Assembly (NCBI RefSeq): GCF_014696135.1
Contig: NZ_JACJPP010000007.1
Span: 434,001-498,000 of the forward strand
Reading direction: 5' to 3'
Length of the DNA stretch: 64,000 nt
Source: Nodosilinea sp. FACHB-141
GTDB taxonomy: Bacteria > Cyanobacteriota > Cyanobacteriia > Phormidesmidales > Phormidesmidaceae
Position numbers and translations under genes: made by a program. Shown here one piece after another: positions 44,620 through 53,869 of the stretch (its first letter is position 1; the number at the start of each line of letters is the position of its first letter). A model generated the notes under the pieces. The model did no database searches, was not told where the DNA came from, and was given only the letters and a program-made list of their open reading frames with translations.

Positions 44620-45738
44620 TTAGGCAGGTAGCTTAACGATGAAGGTGGTTCCTTTGCCTTCTGCACTTTCGATTTCGATCGTTCCTTCGTGGGCCTCGAC
44701 GATATTCTTGGCTAAGAATAGCCCTAATCCCCAGCCAGTCTTTTCTTCCGCAGCGGGAGTCCGACGAAATTGCTGAAACAGAATGGACTGAGTATCTGAA
44801 GGAATGGGAGAGCCTTGGTTGTGAACCGAAAGGTGAATGTGGTTGTTACATTCGTAAAGCTTGACCGTAATCGGCGTATCTGTATCACCATACTTCACGG
44901 CATTACTGGCTAAATTTTCAATGACTCGCCGAATTTGTTTGCGGCTGCAGTTGCTGGTAATGTTTGGGTCTGAGACTACGACAAAACGGTCTCCGTAGGT
45001 GAAGTTCAGGTCTTCAATGATGTCTTTGAGCAACTGAGCGAGGTTGCATTCCTCAAACTCTAGCTTTATGCTTTGACCTGCCCGTAGTCGACTGGCATCG
45101 AGCAGGTTTTGAATCATTGCATCCATGCGATCGATGGCGCTAATCATTCTTACCGTGATGTCTAGGTGAGCATCGCCTCGCTCAAACCGACGCAAAATTA
45201 GCTGCGTTCCCATCTTGACGATATTAACCGGACCTCTAAGGTCGTGGGTTAATGTCACCATAAACATTTCTTGGATATCTCTAAGTGTGTGGGAGAACTG
45301 TGTTGCGGCGTCGTTAACGGCTTGCTCAATGGAGTCGATAATAATGTCGCGCTCTCTTACCTCTAAAGGAGTTTCCTCCTCTAAGACCTGAAATATAACT
45401 TGGCGAAGAATGTGATATTCCAGAATGAGCTGGCTGACGGTGTAGTCAGCGTAGCCAGCGCGCTCATGGCCATGCTGCTTGCCAACGTGGGTGCTTTTTA
45501 GCTTAATTGTCTCAATTTGAGCCGAGGTTTTATCAGTTTGATCTGAGATTGCATCAGCCAGATGATTTAAGTAAACGGGCAAAGAGTTTTGTAAGGCTAG
45601 CGAGTCTTGATGAATTGATGCGCTCAACTCGTCACGAGTTCGCCTCTCCCAAATCTCCAGAATTTTTTTAGAATTCTGCCTAAGACATTCAGAAACTGAG
45701 TTCGACACCGTTTGTTCTGAGGATTGGGAAGCAGGCAT
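44620..45738 (-). CDS. Sensor histidine kinase with N-terminal RsbRD-like domain
   Basis: The 372-residue product has no membrane helix. Residues about 1-145 resemble the RsbRD N-terminal sensory domain (KILEIWERRTRDELSASIHQDSL, HERAGYADYTVSQLILEYHILR). The kinase part has an H-box MVTLTHDLRGPVNIVKMGTQL with the phospho-histidine, an N-box ENLASNAVKYGDTD, and G-boxes GWGLGLFLAKN and GKGTTFIVKLP. It is cytoplasmic. No response regulator is adjacent; the next gene to the right is another kinase, on the opposite strand. Confidence 0.88.
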   Translation of the reverse strand: MPASQSSEQTVSNSVSECLRQNSKKILEIWERRTRDELSASIHQDSLALQNSLPVYLNHLADAISDQTDKTSAQIETIKLKSTHVGKQHGHERAGYADYTVSQLILEYHILRQVIFQVLEEETPLEVRERDIIIDSIEQAVNDAATQFSHTLRDIQEMFMVTLTHDLRGPVNIVKMGTQLILRRFERGDAHLDITVRMISAIDRMDAMIQNLLDASRLRAGQSIKLEFEECNLAQLLKDIIEDLNFTYGDRFVVVSDPNITSNCSRKQIRRVIENLASNAVKYGDTDTPITVKLYECNNHIHLSVHNQGSPIPSDTQSILFQQFRRTPAAEEKTGWGLGLFLAKNIVEAHEGTIEIESAEGKGTTFIVKLPA

Positions 45739-46368
45739 TCTAAAATCGGTTATTTAAAATAATATCGAAACAGTTATATCAGGTAGCCTCAGAGAGATTC
45801 ATCACCCATTTGGTAGAAGATGATTATCGGTAAGTTGCTGTCTGCAATCTTGTGCTGTTAGACATGGTAGAGCGATGCAATGGGCAGTTTAGGTGTAAAT
45901 TCGATCGCTTTGAGCAGGTTTCTTCTATAGATTAAGCTTAAGTAAAATATCAACAAAGTAGATAGTTGCGAAATTTGCGATCACACATTACAGCGCGATC
46001 AAGCAAAACTAGCTGATAGCTAATGGCAATTTAAGGGATCGTTAGCTGCTTCGCTTCTCAGTTGAATCGCCCAGAGAAATTGTCGCCTAGGGTTAGTACC
46101 TAAGCATCTGTAATATTTCGAACTGACTATGCTGAAGAATGTTTGAGGGGCGATCGCTGCCCTTGATGACTCTAACCTCTGTCTTGCCCCGCTGGGGGCT
46201 GTTCTAAGACTAATGGGTAGCTATATGAGCGATTAGGAGTAGATGGTCTTGCGGATGCCGGGTAGCATAATGATTTGACTAGCAACTGTGGGAAAGGGGT
46301 GAAGCGTTGGGGATCAAGGCGATCGTTGTCTCCTCTAATAGACTCCGCAGCGCATGCCATACAAGTAA
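45739..46368. other. Intergenic region, 630 bp, between two divergent kinases
   Basis: The spacer is A+T-rich in its left half and contains GGGGCGATCGCTGCCC (46147-46162), a HIP1-containing palindrome, and the weak palindrome AGCTGATAGCTAATGGC. It should hold both kinase promoters. No coding frame is convincing. Confidence 0.5.
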
Positions 46369-48273
46369 ATGGTAGACAAAACGCCTAGACGAATTGGTAT
46401 TATCTTGGACTCGCTTGCTAAGCGCATCGCCTTAGCAGCCCCCCAGCCCGCGCCGATATCATCTGGTGGTCAGGCGCTTTCGCTGAAGTGGTATCTCGTC
46501 CTATTGGTTGCGGGGACGTTGCTGCCGGTGGTGCTGTTTGCTGCTGCAGTCGTGTTTAGGCTGTCAAGCCAGGAGCAGGCTGCATCGGAGCGGCTGATGC
46601 TTCGAGAAGCCCGCAATCTGGCCTCAACCGTAGAAAGTGAATTTTCAAGCACAACTCGAACTCTACAGGCCTTAGCGGCTTCTGAGCAGCTTTATCAAGG
46701 CGACCTCGACAGCTTTCACAGTGAGGCGCAGCGGCTAACGGCGACGCAACCTACCTGGCTGACGACAATACTGCTGAAGCCCGATGGGCAAGAGCAGCTG
46801 AACAGTAGGCATTCCTTGAGCATGCCGCTAACCTACACCCCTGAGTCAGACAGTCTAGAGCAACTGGTCAAAACCCGTCAGCCTACGGTAGGTAACCTGG
46901 GTGAAGGGCAGCTGGGGTTCGACTTTACCTTTCCGGTGCTCGTACCCGTTATCCATGAGAGCAACTTACAGTACGTTCTGACGGCGCTCATTACGCCTGA
47001 GACCCTGGCTAAAGTTGTGGTTGCTCGCCTTCCGGTCGACGGAGAGTGGACGCGCGTCATTGTCGATGGTCAAGGTGTTGTCGTCGCTCGCACCCGCAAT
47101 CCTAAGCGCTTCGTCGGCAAATCTGGCACACCCTCCTTCTTACAGCGTGTTGGGGCCACCAAAGAGGGCGTCTATCGAGATACCAGCTTGGATGGGAAGC
47201 AGGTATATGTCGCTTTTAGTCGGGTTCACAACACCCCTTGGACGGCGGCGGTCACGGTGCCGGTGGATGTGATCCAAAGGCCTATGCAGCGGGCAATGTG
47301 GTTGGTGATCGGGCCGGGTTTAGCGCTGCTTTTGGTGAGTGGCGTGGGTGCTTTTTTGCTGTCGCGCGAGATTTCTCGCAGTATTACCAAGGCTGCCTTA
47401 GCTGCCGAAGCCTTGGCTAACGGTGAGCCTCCCCAGGTGAGCACACTTTCCATTCGGGAAATTGTTTTGCTGGGGCAATCGCTAGAATTTGCGGCCGATT
47501 TGCTGTCGCAGCGGGAGCGAGAGCGCACCGAACACCTCATGCGTGCAGAATCTGCTAGAGAAGAAGCGGAGGCAGCCAATCGCATTAAGGATGAGTTTTT
47601 GGCAGTGCTATCCCATGAGTTGCGCACACCCCTAAACCCTATTGTGGGTTGGTCAAGCCTACTGCGCACTGGCAGGCTAGACCCTCAAAAAACGGCGTTT
47701 GCTTTAGAAGCGATCGAGCGCAATGCTAAACTGCAAACCCAGCTGATTGAAGATCTGCTAGACGTTACCCGCATTATGCAGGGGAAGCTGAACTTCAATA
47801 TGATGGCGGTTAATTTAGGAGCGATAGTTGAGGCCGCTATCGGAACGGTGCGGTTAACTGCAGAAGCCAAGTCGATTAATATTCAAACTGATTTAGATTT
47901 GACGGTGGGGCAAGTTTTAGGCGATCCTACCCGTCTTCAACAGGTGATTTGGAATCTGCTCAGCAACGCTATCAAGTTCACGAATGAGGGCGGGGAGGTG
48001 ATCGTTCGACTAGCGAGGGCTGGCTCCCAGGCTCAAGTTCAAGTTAGCGATAGCGGCAAAGGCATTGACCCCGATTTTATTGCTCATGTATTTGAATATT
48101 TTCGTCAGGAGGATGGTACAACCACCCGCAAATTTGGCGGCTTGGGGTTAGGGCTAGCGATCGTTCGCAATCTGGTGGAGCTGCACGGTGGCACTGTGCA
48201 AGCAGAAAGCCCTGGAGAAGGTCAGGGGGCAACGTTTACTATAAGGCTGCCGCTGCTGGAGCGTGAGGGGTAG
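46369..48273 (+). CDS. Membrane sensor histidine kinase with extracytoplasmic sensory domain
   Basis: The 634-residue product has a first helix at about 42-64 (WYLVLLVAGTLLPVVLFAAAVV), an extracytoplasmic dCache-like domain (about 65-305, with QLGFDFTFPVLVPVI and TRNPKRFVGKSG), a second helix (MWLVIGPGLALLLVSGVGAFLL), a HAMP-like linker, an H-box EFLAVLSHELRTPLNPIVGWSSLL, N-box WNLLSNAIKFTNEGG, and G-boxes DSGKGID and GGLGLGLAIVRN. It senses an external ligand and phosphorylates a regulator not encoded beside it. A TTGTG-type start is not needed; the ATG is used. Confidence 0.9.
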   Translation: MVDKTPRRIGIILDSLAKRIALAAPQPAPISSGGQALSLKWYLVLLVAGTLLPVVLFAAAVVFRLSSQEQAASERLMLREARNLASTVESEFSSTTRTLQALAASEQLYQGDLDSFHSEAQRLTATQPTWLTTILLKPDGQEQLNSRHSLSMPLTYTPESDSLEQLVKTRQPTVGNLGEGQLGFDFTFPVLVPVIHESNLQYVLTALITPETLAKVVVARLPVDGEWTRVIVDGQGVVVARTRNPKRFVGKSGTPSFLQRVGATKEGVYRDTSLDGKQVYVAFSRVHNTPWTAAVTVPVDVIQRPMQRAMWLVIGPGLALLLVSGVGAFLLSREISRSITKAALAAEALANGEPPQVSTLSIREIVLLGQSLEFAADLLSQRERERTEHLMRAESAREEAEAANRIKDEFLAVLSHELRTPLNPIVGWSSLLRTGRLDPQKTAFALEAIERNAKLQTQLIEDLLDVTRIMQGKLNFNMMAVNLGAIVEAAIGTVRLTAEAKSINIQTDLDLTVGQVLGDPTRLQQVIWNLLSNAIKFTNEGGEVIVRLARAGSQAQVQVSDSGKGIDPDFIAHVFEYFRQEDGTTTRKFGGLGLGLAIVRNLVELHGGTVQAESPGEGQGATFTIRLPLLEREG

Positions 48274-48414
48274 TGCGATCGCACCACCTATCCTCAACCC
48301 GCCCACTCGGCACATAATTGAGCTAATACTGGCTAGAACAGCTAGCTGACACACAACCGCTCAAAGAACCTTTGCAGCGATTGCTAGAACACCGCCCTGA
48401 TGGAGGAAGTTTGC

Positions 48415-48897
48415 ATGAGCGAGCCTGAAAAACCGATCGCTATCTCCGTTGCTGAAGCTCCGCTACGAACGCGACCGTCACTCTACCCAGAGCCCTTTGC
48501 CTCTAAAATGGCGGGTCGTGAAAAGAGACCACTGGGAAATATTTTTGGACTGTCGAGCTTTGGTGTTAACCACGTCACGCTAGCGCCCGGTGGAGTTTCG
48601 GCCTTGCGTCATGCCCACACCACTCAGGATGAATTTGTTTACATTATTTCAGGTCAACCCACTCTAGTAACTAACGCTGGCGAAACACTGCTGCAACCTG
48701 GCATGTGTGCTGGCTTTAGAGCAGGGGATGGCGATGCTCACTGCTTGATTAATAAAACCAGCGAGGATGTTGTTTACCTTGAGATGGGCGATCGCAGCCC
48801 CAATGATCGGGTTTCATATCCCGACGACGACATTGAAGCGGTTCTCACCCCAGATGGCCAATGGCAGTTTAACCACAAAGATGGTTCGCCTTACTGA
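48415..48897 (+). CDS. Cupin-domain protein
   Basis: GGAGGA seven bases upstream sets the start at 48415 (MSEPEKPIAISVAEAP); an ATG 15 bases earlier would read through it. The 160-residue single cupin has SALRHAHTTQDEFVYIISGQPTLVTNAG, whose histidines and glutamate form metal site 1, and DGDAHCLINKTSEDVVYLEMGDR for site 2. Members of this group often bind sugars or act as isomerases; the substrate is unknown. It stands alone. Confidence 0.88.
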   Translation: MSEPEKPIAISVAEAPLRTRPSLYPEPFASKMAGREKRPLGNIFGLSSFGVNHVTLAPGGVSALRHAHTTQDEFVYIISGQPTLVTNAGETLLQPGMCAGFRAGDGDAHCLINKTSEDVVYLEMGDRSPNDRVSYPDDDIEAVLTPDGQWQFNHKDGSPY

Positions 48898-48938
48898 GCT
48901 AAATTCCGCTTAAATCTCGCTACAGCCGTTCATGCCAC

Positions 48939-49844
48939 CTAGGCGCTAGGGCTAAGGGTTTTCTCATCGGCCTTACCCGCGATCGCCTGCTCGGCCATGG
49001 CCTTCAAGCGCTGAATGCGATCGTCGGTGGAAGGGTGGGTCATAAACAGCGTCATCATCCCTTCTTTAGAAAGAGGGTTGACAATAAACAGCGGTGCAAA
49101 GGCCGGATTGCCGTGGATAGGCACTTTTTGCCCCGTTTCCTCCAGTCTTTCTAACGCCCGTACCAGCGCTAGAGGGTTGCCGGTAATCTCAGCGGCTCCG
49201 GCATCGGCGGCATATTCTCGCGTTCTCGAAAGGGCCATGCGCAGTAGCCCAGCGGCAAAGGGAGCAATCACTAGCAGAAACAAAATGGCCAGGGGGTTGT
49301 TGCCGCGTCGTCCCCCGGCTCGGGCCATCGGAAAATACAGTGCCCCAAAGGTCAGAATGCGGCCTAAAAAGGTCAGCGACCCGGCCAGAGTGCCCGCTAC
49401 CGCCTGGGTAAGAGTATCGCGGTTGCGCACGTGGGTCAGCTCGTGGGCGATAACGGCATCGAGTTCCTCGTCGGGCAATAGCTCAATAATGCCCTTGGTA
49501 AGGGCGATCGCGGCGTGATTGGGGTCGCGCCCCGTGGCAAAGGCATTGGGCGACTCCGACGGCACCAGGTAGAGGGTGGGGGTGGGAATGTTGGCGCGAT
49601 CGCTCAGTTTTTCTAGCCGCTCATACAGCTCTGGAGCCTCTTCGCGGGGCGTAGGCTGGGCCTTAAATGCCGCCAGCGCTGCCTGGTCAGAGTAGTACCA
49701 CGAGCCGAAGCTACTCACTGCCGCAAAGCCTAGCCCGTAGAGCAAGCCCGTCTCATTGCCGACTAGCAGGTAGCCCGCCAGCACAATCAGCCCGCTGAGC
49801 AACGCTAATAGCGCGAGGGTTCTGAACAAATTCATTCCAACCAT
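48939..49844 (-). CDS. htpX: M48 zinc metalloprotease, HtpX-like
   Basis: The 301-residue product has two N-terminal helices (LALLALLSGLIVLAGYLLVGN and LLYGLGFAAVSSFGSWYY), the zinc motif HELTHVRNRD near residue 135 with a downstream glutamate, and two later hydrophobic stretches. HtpX degrades misfolded membrane proteins under stress. GAGGAG six bases upstream of the first ATG supports this start. The HExxH-to-Glu layout and length match the HtpX family. Confidence 0.9.
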   Translation of the reverse strand: MVGMNLFRTLALLALLSGLIVLAGYLLVGNETGLLYGLGFAAVSSFGSWYYSDQAALAAFKAQPTPREEAPELYERLEKLSDRANIPTPTLYLVPSESPNAFATGRDPNHAAIALTKGIIELLPDEELDAVIAHELTHVRNRDTLTQAVAGTLAGSLTFLGRILTFGALYFPMARAGGRRGNNPLAILFLLVIAPFAAGLLRMALSRTREYAADAGAAEITGNPLALVRALERLEETGQKVPIHGNPAFAPLFIVNPLSKEGMMTLFMTHPSTDDRIQRLKAMAEQAIAGKADEKTLSPSA

Positions 49845-50005
49845 AGATTGCTCCTCAGGCCATTGTCTGTGCTCTACAGCATCTCAGAGGTTGATGCGGC
49901 TGAGGTCTACCCAGGGAGAGAAAGCCAGGGATGTTGGCAAACGCGAGGGGCATAAGAATTAAGCGTTACACTTGGGCCTAGAGGTTAAATCGCGGGCCAA
50001 TAGTC

Positions 50006-50257
50006 ATGTATGAGATTGTCGTGGCGCTTCCAGAAGAGACCGCAGTTGCCTTGAATACCTCACTGGCGGCGATGGGTGAGGAAGTAAGATTGGCTGCAGC
50101 CATGAAGCTGTTTGAACTGGGCCGTCTTTCGTCTGGAGCAGCAGCAACGCTAGCGGGAATGTCGAGAACAGTGTTTTTGACGAAGCTAGCCGATTACGGC
50201 GTTAATACCTTTAATTTGACTGAAGCTGAGCTGGCTGAAGACTTGGCCAATGCTTGA
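50006..50257 (+). CDS. UPF0175 antitoxin
   Basis: The 83-residue product (ALPEETAVALNTSLAAMGEEVRLAAAMKL, FELGRLSSGAAATLAGMSRTVFLTKLADYGV, LTEAELAEDLANA) matches UPF0175, a small helix-turn-helix protein that serves as antitoxin to PIN-like toxins. The toxin gene overlaps it by eight bases. Confidence 0.88.
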   Translation: MYEIVVALPEETAVALNTSLAAMGEEVRLAAAMKLFELGRLSSGAAATLAGMSRTVFLTKLADYGVNTFNLTEAELAEDLANA

Positions 50258-50735
50258 GGTCATTGCTGATACCTCAGTCATGCAATACCTATTTCAAACC
50301 AATCATCTCTTCCTGTTGCCCAGTCTGTATGACAATGTAGTGCTGCCTGATGCCGTTAGAGATGAGCTGGAAACCGGTCAAACTCTCGGCATCTCGCTAC
50401 CTAAACCAGGTGATTTTGAGTGGATTCAGCTCGTTTGCATAGATGAACAGAGCCTTGTACCTCAAATACCGGGACTGGGGCGGGGAGAACGAGAGGTTTT
50501 ATCGCTAGCGGTAAATCGACCAGGCTCTGTGGCCTTATTGGACGATGGCTTAGCTAGGCAGTATGCGAAGCGTCTGAAGATTGGCGTTACTGGTACGCTA
50601 GGGGTTTTGCTAAAAGCCAAGCAGTATGGGCTTATTGTTGAGGTCGGATCGGTTTTGAAGGCTTTAAACCAGCTTGGTTTCCGGGTCAGTGAAGAAACCC
50701 GGTTAGGAGTTCTGAGGCTAGCCGCCGAAGCCTGA
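50250..50735 (+). CDS. DUF3368 PIN-like toxin
   Basis: The 161-residue product has the PIN-like acidic residues: MLEVIADTSVMQYLFQ (Asp7), PDAVRDELETG, GRGEREVLSLA and VALLDDGLARQYAKRL, then VTGTLGVLLKAKQYGLI. Paired with UPF0175, DUF3368 forms a type II toxin-antitoxin module thought to act as an RNase. It overlaps the antitoxin ATGCTTGA by eight bases and is translationally coupled. Confidence 0.88.
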   Translation: MLEVIADTSVMQYLFQTNHLFLLPSLYDNVVLPDAVRDELETGQTLGISLPKPGDFEWIQLVCIDEQSLVPQIPGLGRGEREVLSLAVNRPGSVALLDDGLARQYAKRLKIGVTGTLGVLLKAKQYGLIVEVGSVLKALNQLGFRVSEETRLGVLRLAAEA

Positions 50736-50794
50736 TCACAAGGCTCTGCTTGGCAGAGTTCGCAGTATTAGCGACAACAACATAAGCAGTACCC

Positions 50795-51262
50795 CTAAAC
50801 CGGTGAGTCAATCAACCCAGGATGCTCCTGCGGGCGAGGGCCGGAAGTATCCCAGAAGAAGCGGCGTTCTTCAGCGGTGATGGGGCGATCGTTGATGCTG
50901 GCTTCGCGGCGGCGCATGAGGCCGTTTTCGTCGAACTCCCAGTTTTCGTTGCCGTAGGCGCGGTACCACTGGCCAGCGTCGTCGTGCCACTCGTACTGAA
51001 AGCGTACCGAAATGCGGTTGTCGCTGTAGGCCCACACCTCTTTGATCAGGCGGTAGTCGAGTTCCTTATCCCACTTGCGACGCAAAAAAGCGCGGATGGC
51101 GTCGCGGCCCTGAAAGATTTCGGCCCGGTTACGCCAGTGGCTGTCTTCGGTATAGGCAAGGGCAACGCGCTCGGGGTCGCGGCTGTTCCAAGCGTCTTCC
51201 GCCATACGAGCTTTAGCGATCGCAGTCTCTAGCGTAAACGGGGGGACGATGGGAGTGGGCAT
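50795..51262 (-). CDS. DUF1348-like SnoaL-fold protein
   Basis: The 155-residue product ([94 protein letters not shown]) matches DUF1348, a compact NTF2/SnoaL-like family. A longer frame to 51313 has 17 residues translated from a C-rich intergenic repeat, so the ATG at 51262 is preferred although no good ribosome-binding site is visible. Confidence 0.85.
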   Translation of the reverse strand: MPTPIVPPFTLETAIAKARMAEDAWNSRDPERVALAYTEDSHWRNRAEIFQGRDAIRAFLRRKWDKELDYRLIKEVWAYSDNRISVRFQYEWHDDAGQWYRAYGNENWEFDENGLMRRREASINDRPITAEERRFFWDTSGPRPQEHPGLIDSPV

Positions 51263-51376
51263 AGGGGTGGATGAGTGGATGAGATGGGGAAGATGGAGAG
51301 AAGGAAAGGGCATAGGAAAGGCTGTTAGCGATCGCCAACAGCCCAGGGATTGTGAGTCAGGACGCGTAACCGGGGT

Positions 51377-51820
51377 CTACCACTTTTTGTAGGGCAGGAA
51401 TTTGCCGTTCATGATCACTTTGACGCGATCGCCCTTCGGATCCTCAACCTTTTCTATATCAAGGGTGAAGTCGATGGCGCTCATAATGCCGTCACCGAAC
51501 TTTTCGTGAATCACGGCTTTCATCGGCATGCCGTAGACCTGCATGATCTCGTAGAAGCGGTAGATCAGCGGGTCGGTAGGGATGACGGGATCGAGTCCAC
51601 CTTTGACGGGGAAGTCGGTCAGAGCCTCGACCAGGGAAGCGTCGGCACCGAGCGCTTCAATGATCTTGGTGGCCTCTTCCTTAGAGGCGCTGGCCTGGCG
51701 GTAAAAAACGGAGGCAAGCCACACTTCGTCGCAGCCAGTTTTGGCTTCGAGGTCAGCAAAGCTGAGGCCAGCGGCTTTTTTGGCAGCCAGTAGTTTTTCG
51801 GTAATCGCGGAAATGGTCAT
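51377..51820 (-). CDS. cynS: Cyanase (cyanate hydratase)
   Basis: Cyanase converts cyanate and bicarbonate to carbamate and CO2, giving ammonia. The 147-residue product aligns over its whole length with the family; the catalytic residues corresponding to Arg96, Glu99 and Ser122 of the E. coli enzyme are Arg88, Glu91 and Ser114, in [14 protein letters not shown] and [13 protein letters not shown]. It is the last gene of the cyn unit, 237 bp after the ATPase, with a hairpin and a C-rich repeat in between. Confidence 0.98.
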   Translation of the reverse strand: MTISAITEKLLAAKKAAGLSFADLEAKTGCDEVWLASVFYRQASASKEEATKIIEALGADASLVEALTDFPVKGGLDPVIPTDPLIYRFYEIMQVYGMPMKAVIHEKFGDGIMSAIDFTLDIEKVEDPKGDRVKVIMNGKFLPYKKW

Positions 51821-51862
51821 AGCTAAAGTCCTCTTAAGTACGTCTAGTGGTCAATTCCGGCT

Positions 51863-51885
51863 CCCCTCTCCCTTAGGGAGAGGGG
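51863..51885. repeat. Perfect 10-bp hairpin repeat between cynD and cynS
   Basis: CCCCTCTCCC (51863-51872), loop TTA, GGGAGAGGGG (51876-51885). This is a widespread intergenic repeat type. In the leftward cyn transcript it lies 43 bases before the cynS ATG and may weaken or insulate cynS expression. Confidence 0.8.
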
Positions 51886-52014
51886 TTGGGGGAGAGGGTC
51901 AGAGGATCTGGCAGGATTCTCTGGTATGTAGCCACAGTGGGCGGTAGGTTACGGCAGAGCGAGGATAGTGTGAGGGAGCCGAGGTTGAGTGACCACCCAC
52001 CCTACGGTTATTCG

Positions 52015-52075
52015 AGGTATACCCATCCACCCCCTACCCATCCACCCCATCACTCCCCTACTTCCCCACCCGCTC
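52015..52075. repeat. C-rich low-complexity repeat at the end of cynD
   Basis: ACCCATCCACCCCCTACCCATCC-type units run to the last codons of cynD (52058-52075). They match the C-rich arms seen at 25.1, 27.0 and 51.3 kb. Confidence 0.7.
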
Positions 52076-52942
52076 CGCCTCTACCGCGCGGGTTTCCCGA
52101 AACAGATGACTCTCCATCTCGGCCTTGAGGCCTTGGTAGGCGGGATGCTGCTGAATGGTTTCGCGATCGCGGGGCCGAGGGAAGGGCACCTCTAAAATTT
52201 CGTCGATGCGGGCGGCGGGGCCACGGGTCATCATGACGATGCGATCGCTCAGTAGCAGCGCCTCTTCGATGCTGTGGGTAATCATGATCACGGTCTTGCG
52301 CTGTTGTTCCCAGATGCGCTCGACCTCCTCCTGCAAAAAGGCGCGGGTGAGGGCATCAAGGGCGCCAAAGGGCTCATCCATCAGCAACATTTGAGGGTTG
52401 ATGGCTAGGGCGCGGGCAATGCCGACCCGCTGGCGCATGCCGCCCGAAAGCTCGTGGGGGTGCTTGCGCTCGGCCCCGCTGAGGCCCACCAGCTGAATGT
52501 GCTCTTTGATGATGCGATCGCGCTTTTTCGCCGAAATCTTCGGGTCCACGGTTTCCACCGCAAACCGCAGGTTTTCTTCCACCGTCATCCAGGGCATCAG
52601 GGCGTAGTTTTGAAAGACCATGCCCCGGTCTGGCCCCGGCCCAGCGATCGGGGCACCGTTGAGCAAAATTTCGCCGCTAGTGATCGGGCTGAGACCAGCA
52701 ATCATATTCAGCAGAGTCGATTTACCGCAGCCCGAGGGGCCGATGATCGACACAAAGGTATTCGGCTCAATGTCAAGGTTGATATCTTGGATGGCGACGA
52801 AATCGCGGCGGGTTTTGCCAGTGAGCTTGCTAAACAGATCTTTTTTGCCGGAAAAAACCTTCGCCACCTGGCGAATCGACAGCTGAGCTGTCTGCGATCG
52901 CATATCAACCGGGTCAACCGTGTTAACGGGAACAGTACTCAT
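52058..52942 (-). CDS. cynD: Cyanate ABC transporter, ATP-binding protein
   Basis: The 294-residue product belongs to the NrtD/TauB/SsuB group: Walker A GPSGCGKSTLLN, Q-loop VFQNYALMPW, signature LSGGMRQRVGIA, Walker B LLMDEPFGALD, and H-loop ITHSIEEALLL. It drives import with the neighbouring permease and binding protein. Its start overlaps the permease stop by four bases. The last residues come from a C-rich repeat. Nitrate or bicarbonate transporters have similar ATPases, so the cyanate assignment depends on cynS. Confidence 0.92.
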   Translation of the reverse strand: MSTVPVNTVDPVDMRSQTAQLSIRQVAKVFSGKKDLFSKLTGKTRRDFVAIQDINLDIEPNTFVSIIGPSGCGKSTLLNMIAGLSPITSGEILLNGAPIAGPGPDRGMVFQNYALMPWMTVEENLRFAVETVDPKISAKKRDRIIKEHIQLVGLSGAERKHPHELSGGMRQRVGIARALAINPQMLLMDEPFGALDALTRAFLQEEVERIWEQQRKTVIMITHSIEEALLLSDRIVMMTRGPAARIDEILEVPFPRPRDRETIQQHPAYQGLKAEMESHLFRETRAVEAERVGK

Positions 52943-53778
52943 GAGTTTCGACCAAAGGCAACAAATTTTTCGAGGGCGGCAAACAGGCTATCCAGCAACA
53001 GCCCTGTCAAACCAATGATGAAAATGGCCACCAAAATATTTGGTATCGACAGGTTGTTCCACTCGTTCCAGATGAAATAGCCGAGGCCCGTGCCGAGCAG
53101 CATCTCTGCCGCTACAATTACCAACCAGGCAATGCCCATGCTGATCCGCAGACCTGACACAATATTGGGCAGCGCCGCCGGAATTATTACCTTCCAGATG
53201 GTGCGCAGGCGTGAGGCCCCCAGGGTTTTAGACACGTCTAGGTAATCCTGGTTGACGTTGGCCACCCCAAAGGTGGTGTTGATCAGCGTCGGCCAAATGC
53301 TGGAGATAAAGATGATGAAAATGCCGGTTTTCTCAGAATCGCGCAGCAAATACAGACCTAGCGGTAGCCAAGCCAGAGGCGAAATCGGCTTGAGCAGCTG
53401 CACGTAGGGGTTAAACGCCTTAAACGCCACCGGCGAAATGCCGATCAAAATGCCAAGGGGCACCGCCACCAACGAGGCCGCAATATAGCCGATCGCCACC
53501 CGCCGCAGGCTAATTAGCAAATTCCAGCCGATGCCGAGGTCATTGGGGCCGTTGCGGTAGAAAGGATTAGTTACCCACCACCAAAATTCTTTGATGGTCT
53601 CGGTGGCGGTAGGCACGCCCTTCACAAACCAGCCCGATTTTGCCCCAATTTCCCAAAACAGTAGAAAGGTGCCAAGGGAGAGCATAAACAGCGCGAACGC
53701 TCTCACGTTTTCGTTGTGCCAGAGCGGTGTCTGCCGCTCCGCTCTGTTCAATCCAGGCGTGCTGTGACTTGCCGCCAT
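52939..53778 (-). CDS. cynB: Cyanate ABC transporter, permease
   Basis: The 279-residue product has about six helices and the BPD permease loop (EAA-like, here TLGASRLRTIWKVIIPAALP) of the NrtB/TauC/SsuC group. GVANVNQDYLDVSKTLGASRLR and LLGTGLGYFIWNEWNNLSIPNI are typical. It forms the channel with CynD. It overlaps cynD by four bases and follows the binding-protein gene after 91 bp. Confidence 0.9.
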   Translation of the reverse strand: MAASHSTPGLNRAERQTPLWHNENVRAFALFMLSLGTFLLFWEIGAKSGWFVKGVPTATETIKEFWWWVTNPFYRNGPNDLGIGWNLLISLRRVAIGYIAASLVAVPLGILIGISPVAFKAFNPYVQLLKPISPLAWLPLGLYLLRDSEKTGIFIIFISSIWPTLINTTFGVANVNQDYLDVSKTLGASRLRTIWKVIIPAALPNIVSGLRISMGIAWLVIVAAEMLLGTGLGYFIWNEWNNLSIPNILVAIFIIGLTGLLLDSLFAALEKFVAFGRNS

Positions 53779-53869
53779 AGTTCAATACCTCCTAAAAACT
53801 GCGCCAGCAAACCTGCTTTAGACCGGCCTCAAGCTACCGATGGGACCCAGGTCTAAGCCTTGAGGAAAC

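Noticed and set aside
46172..46360. Minus-strand ORF before the membrane kinase
   Set aside because: Poor composition and located in the promoter region.
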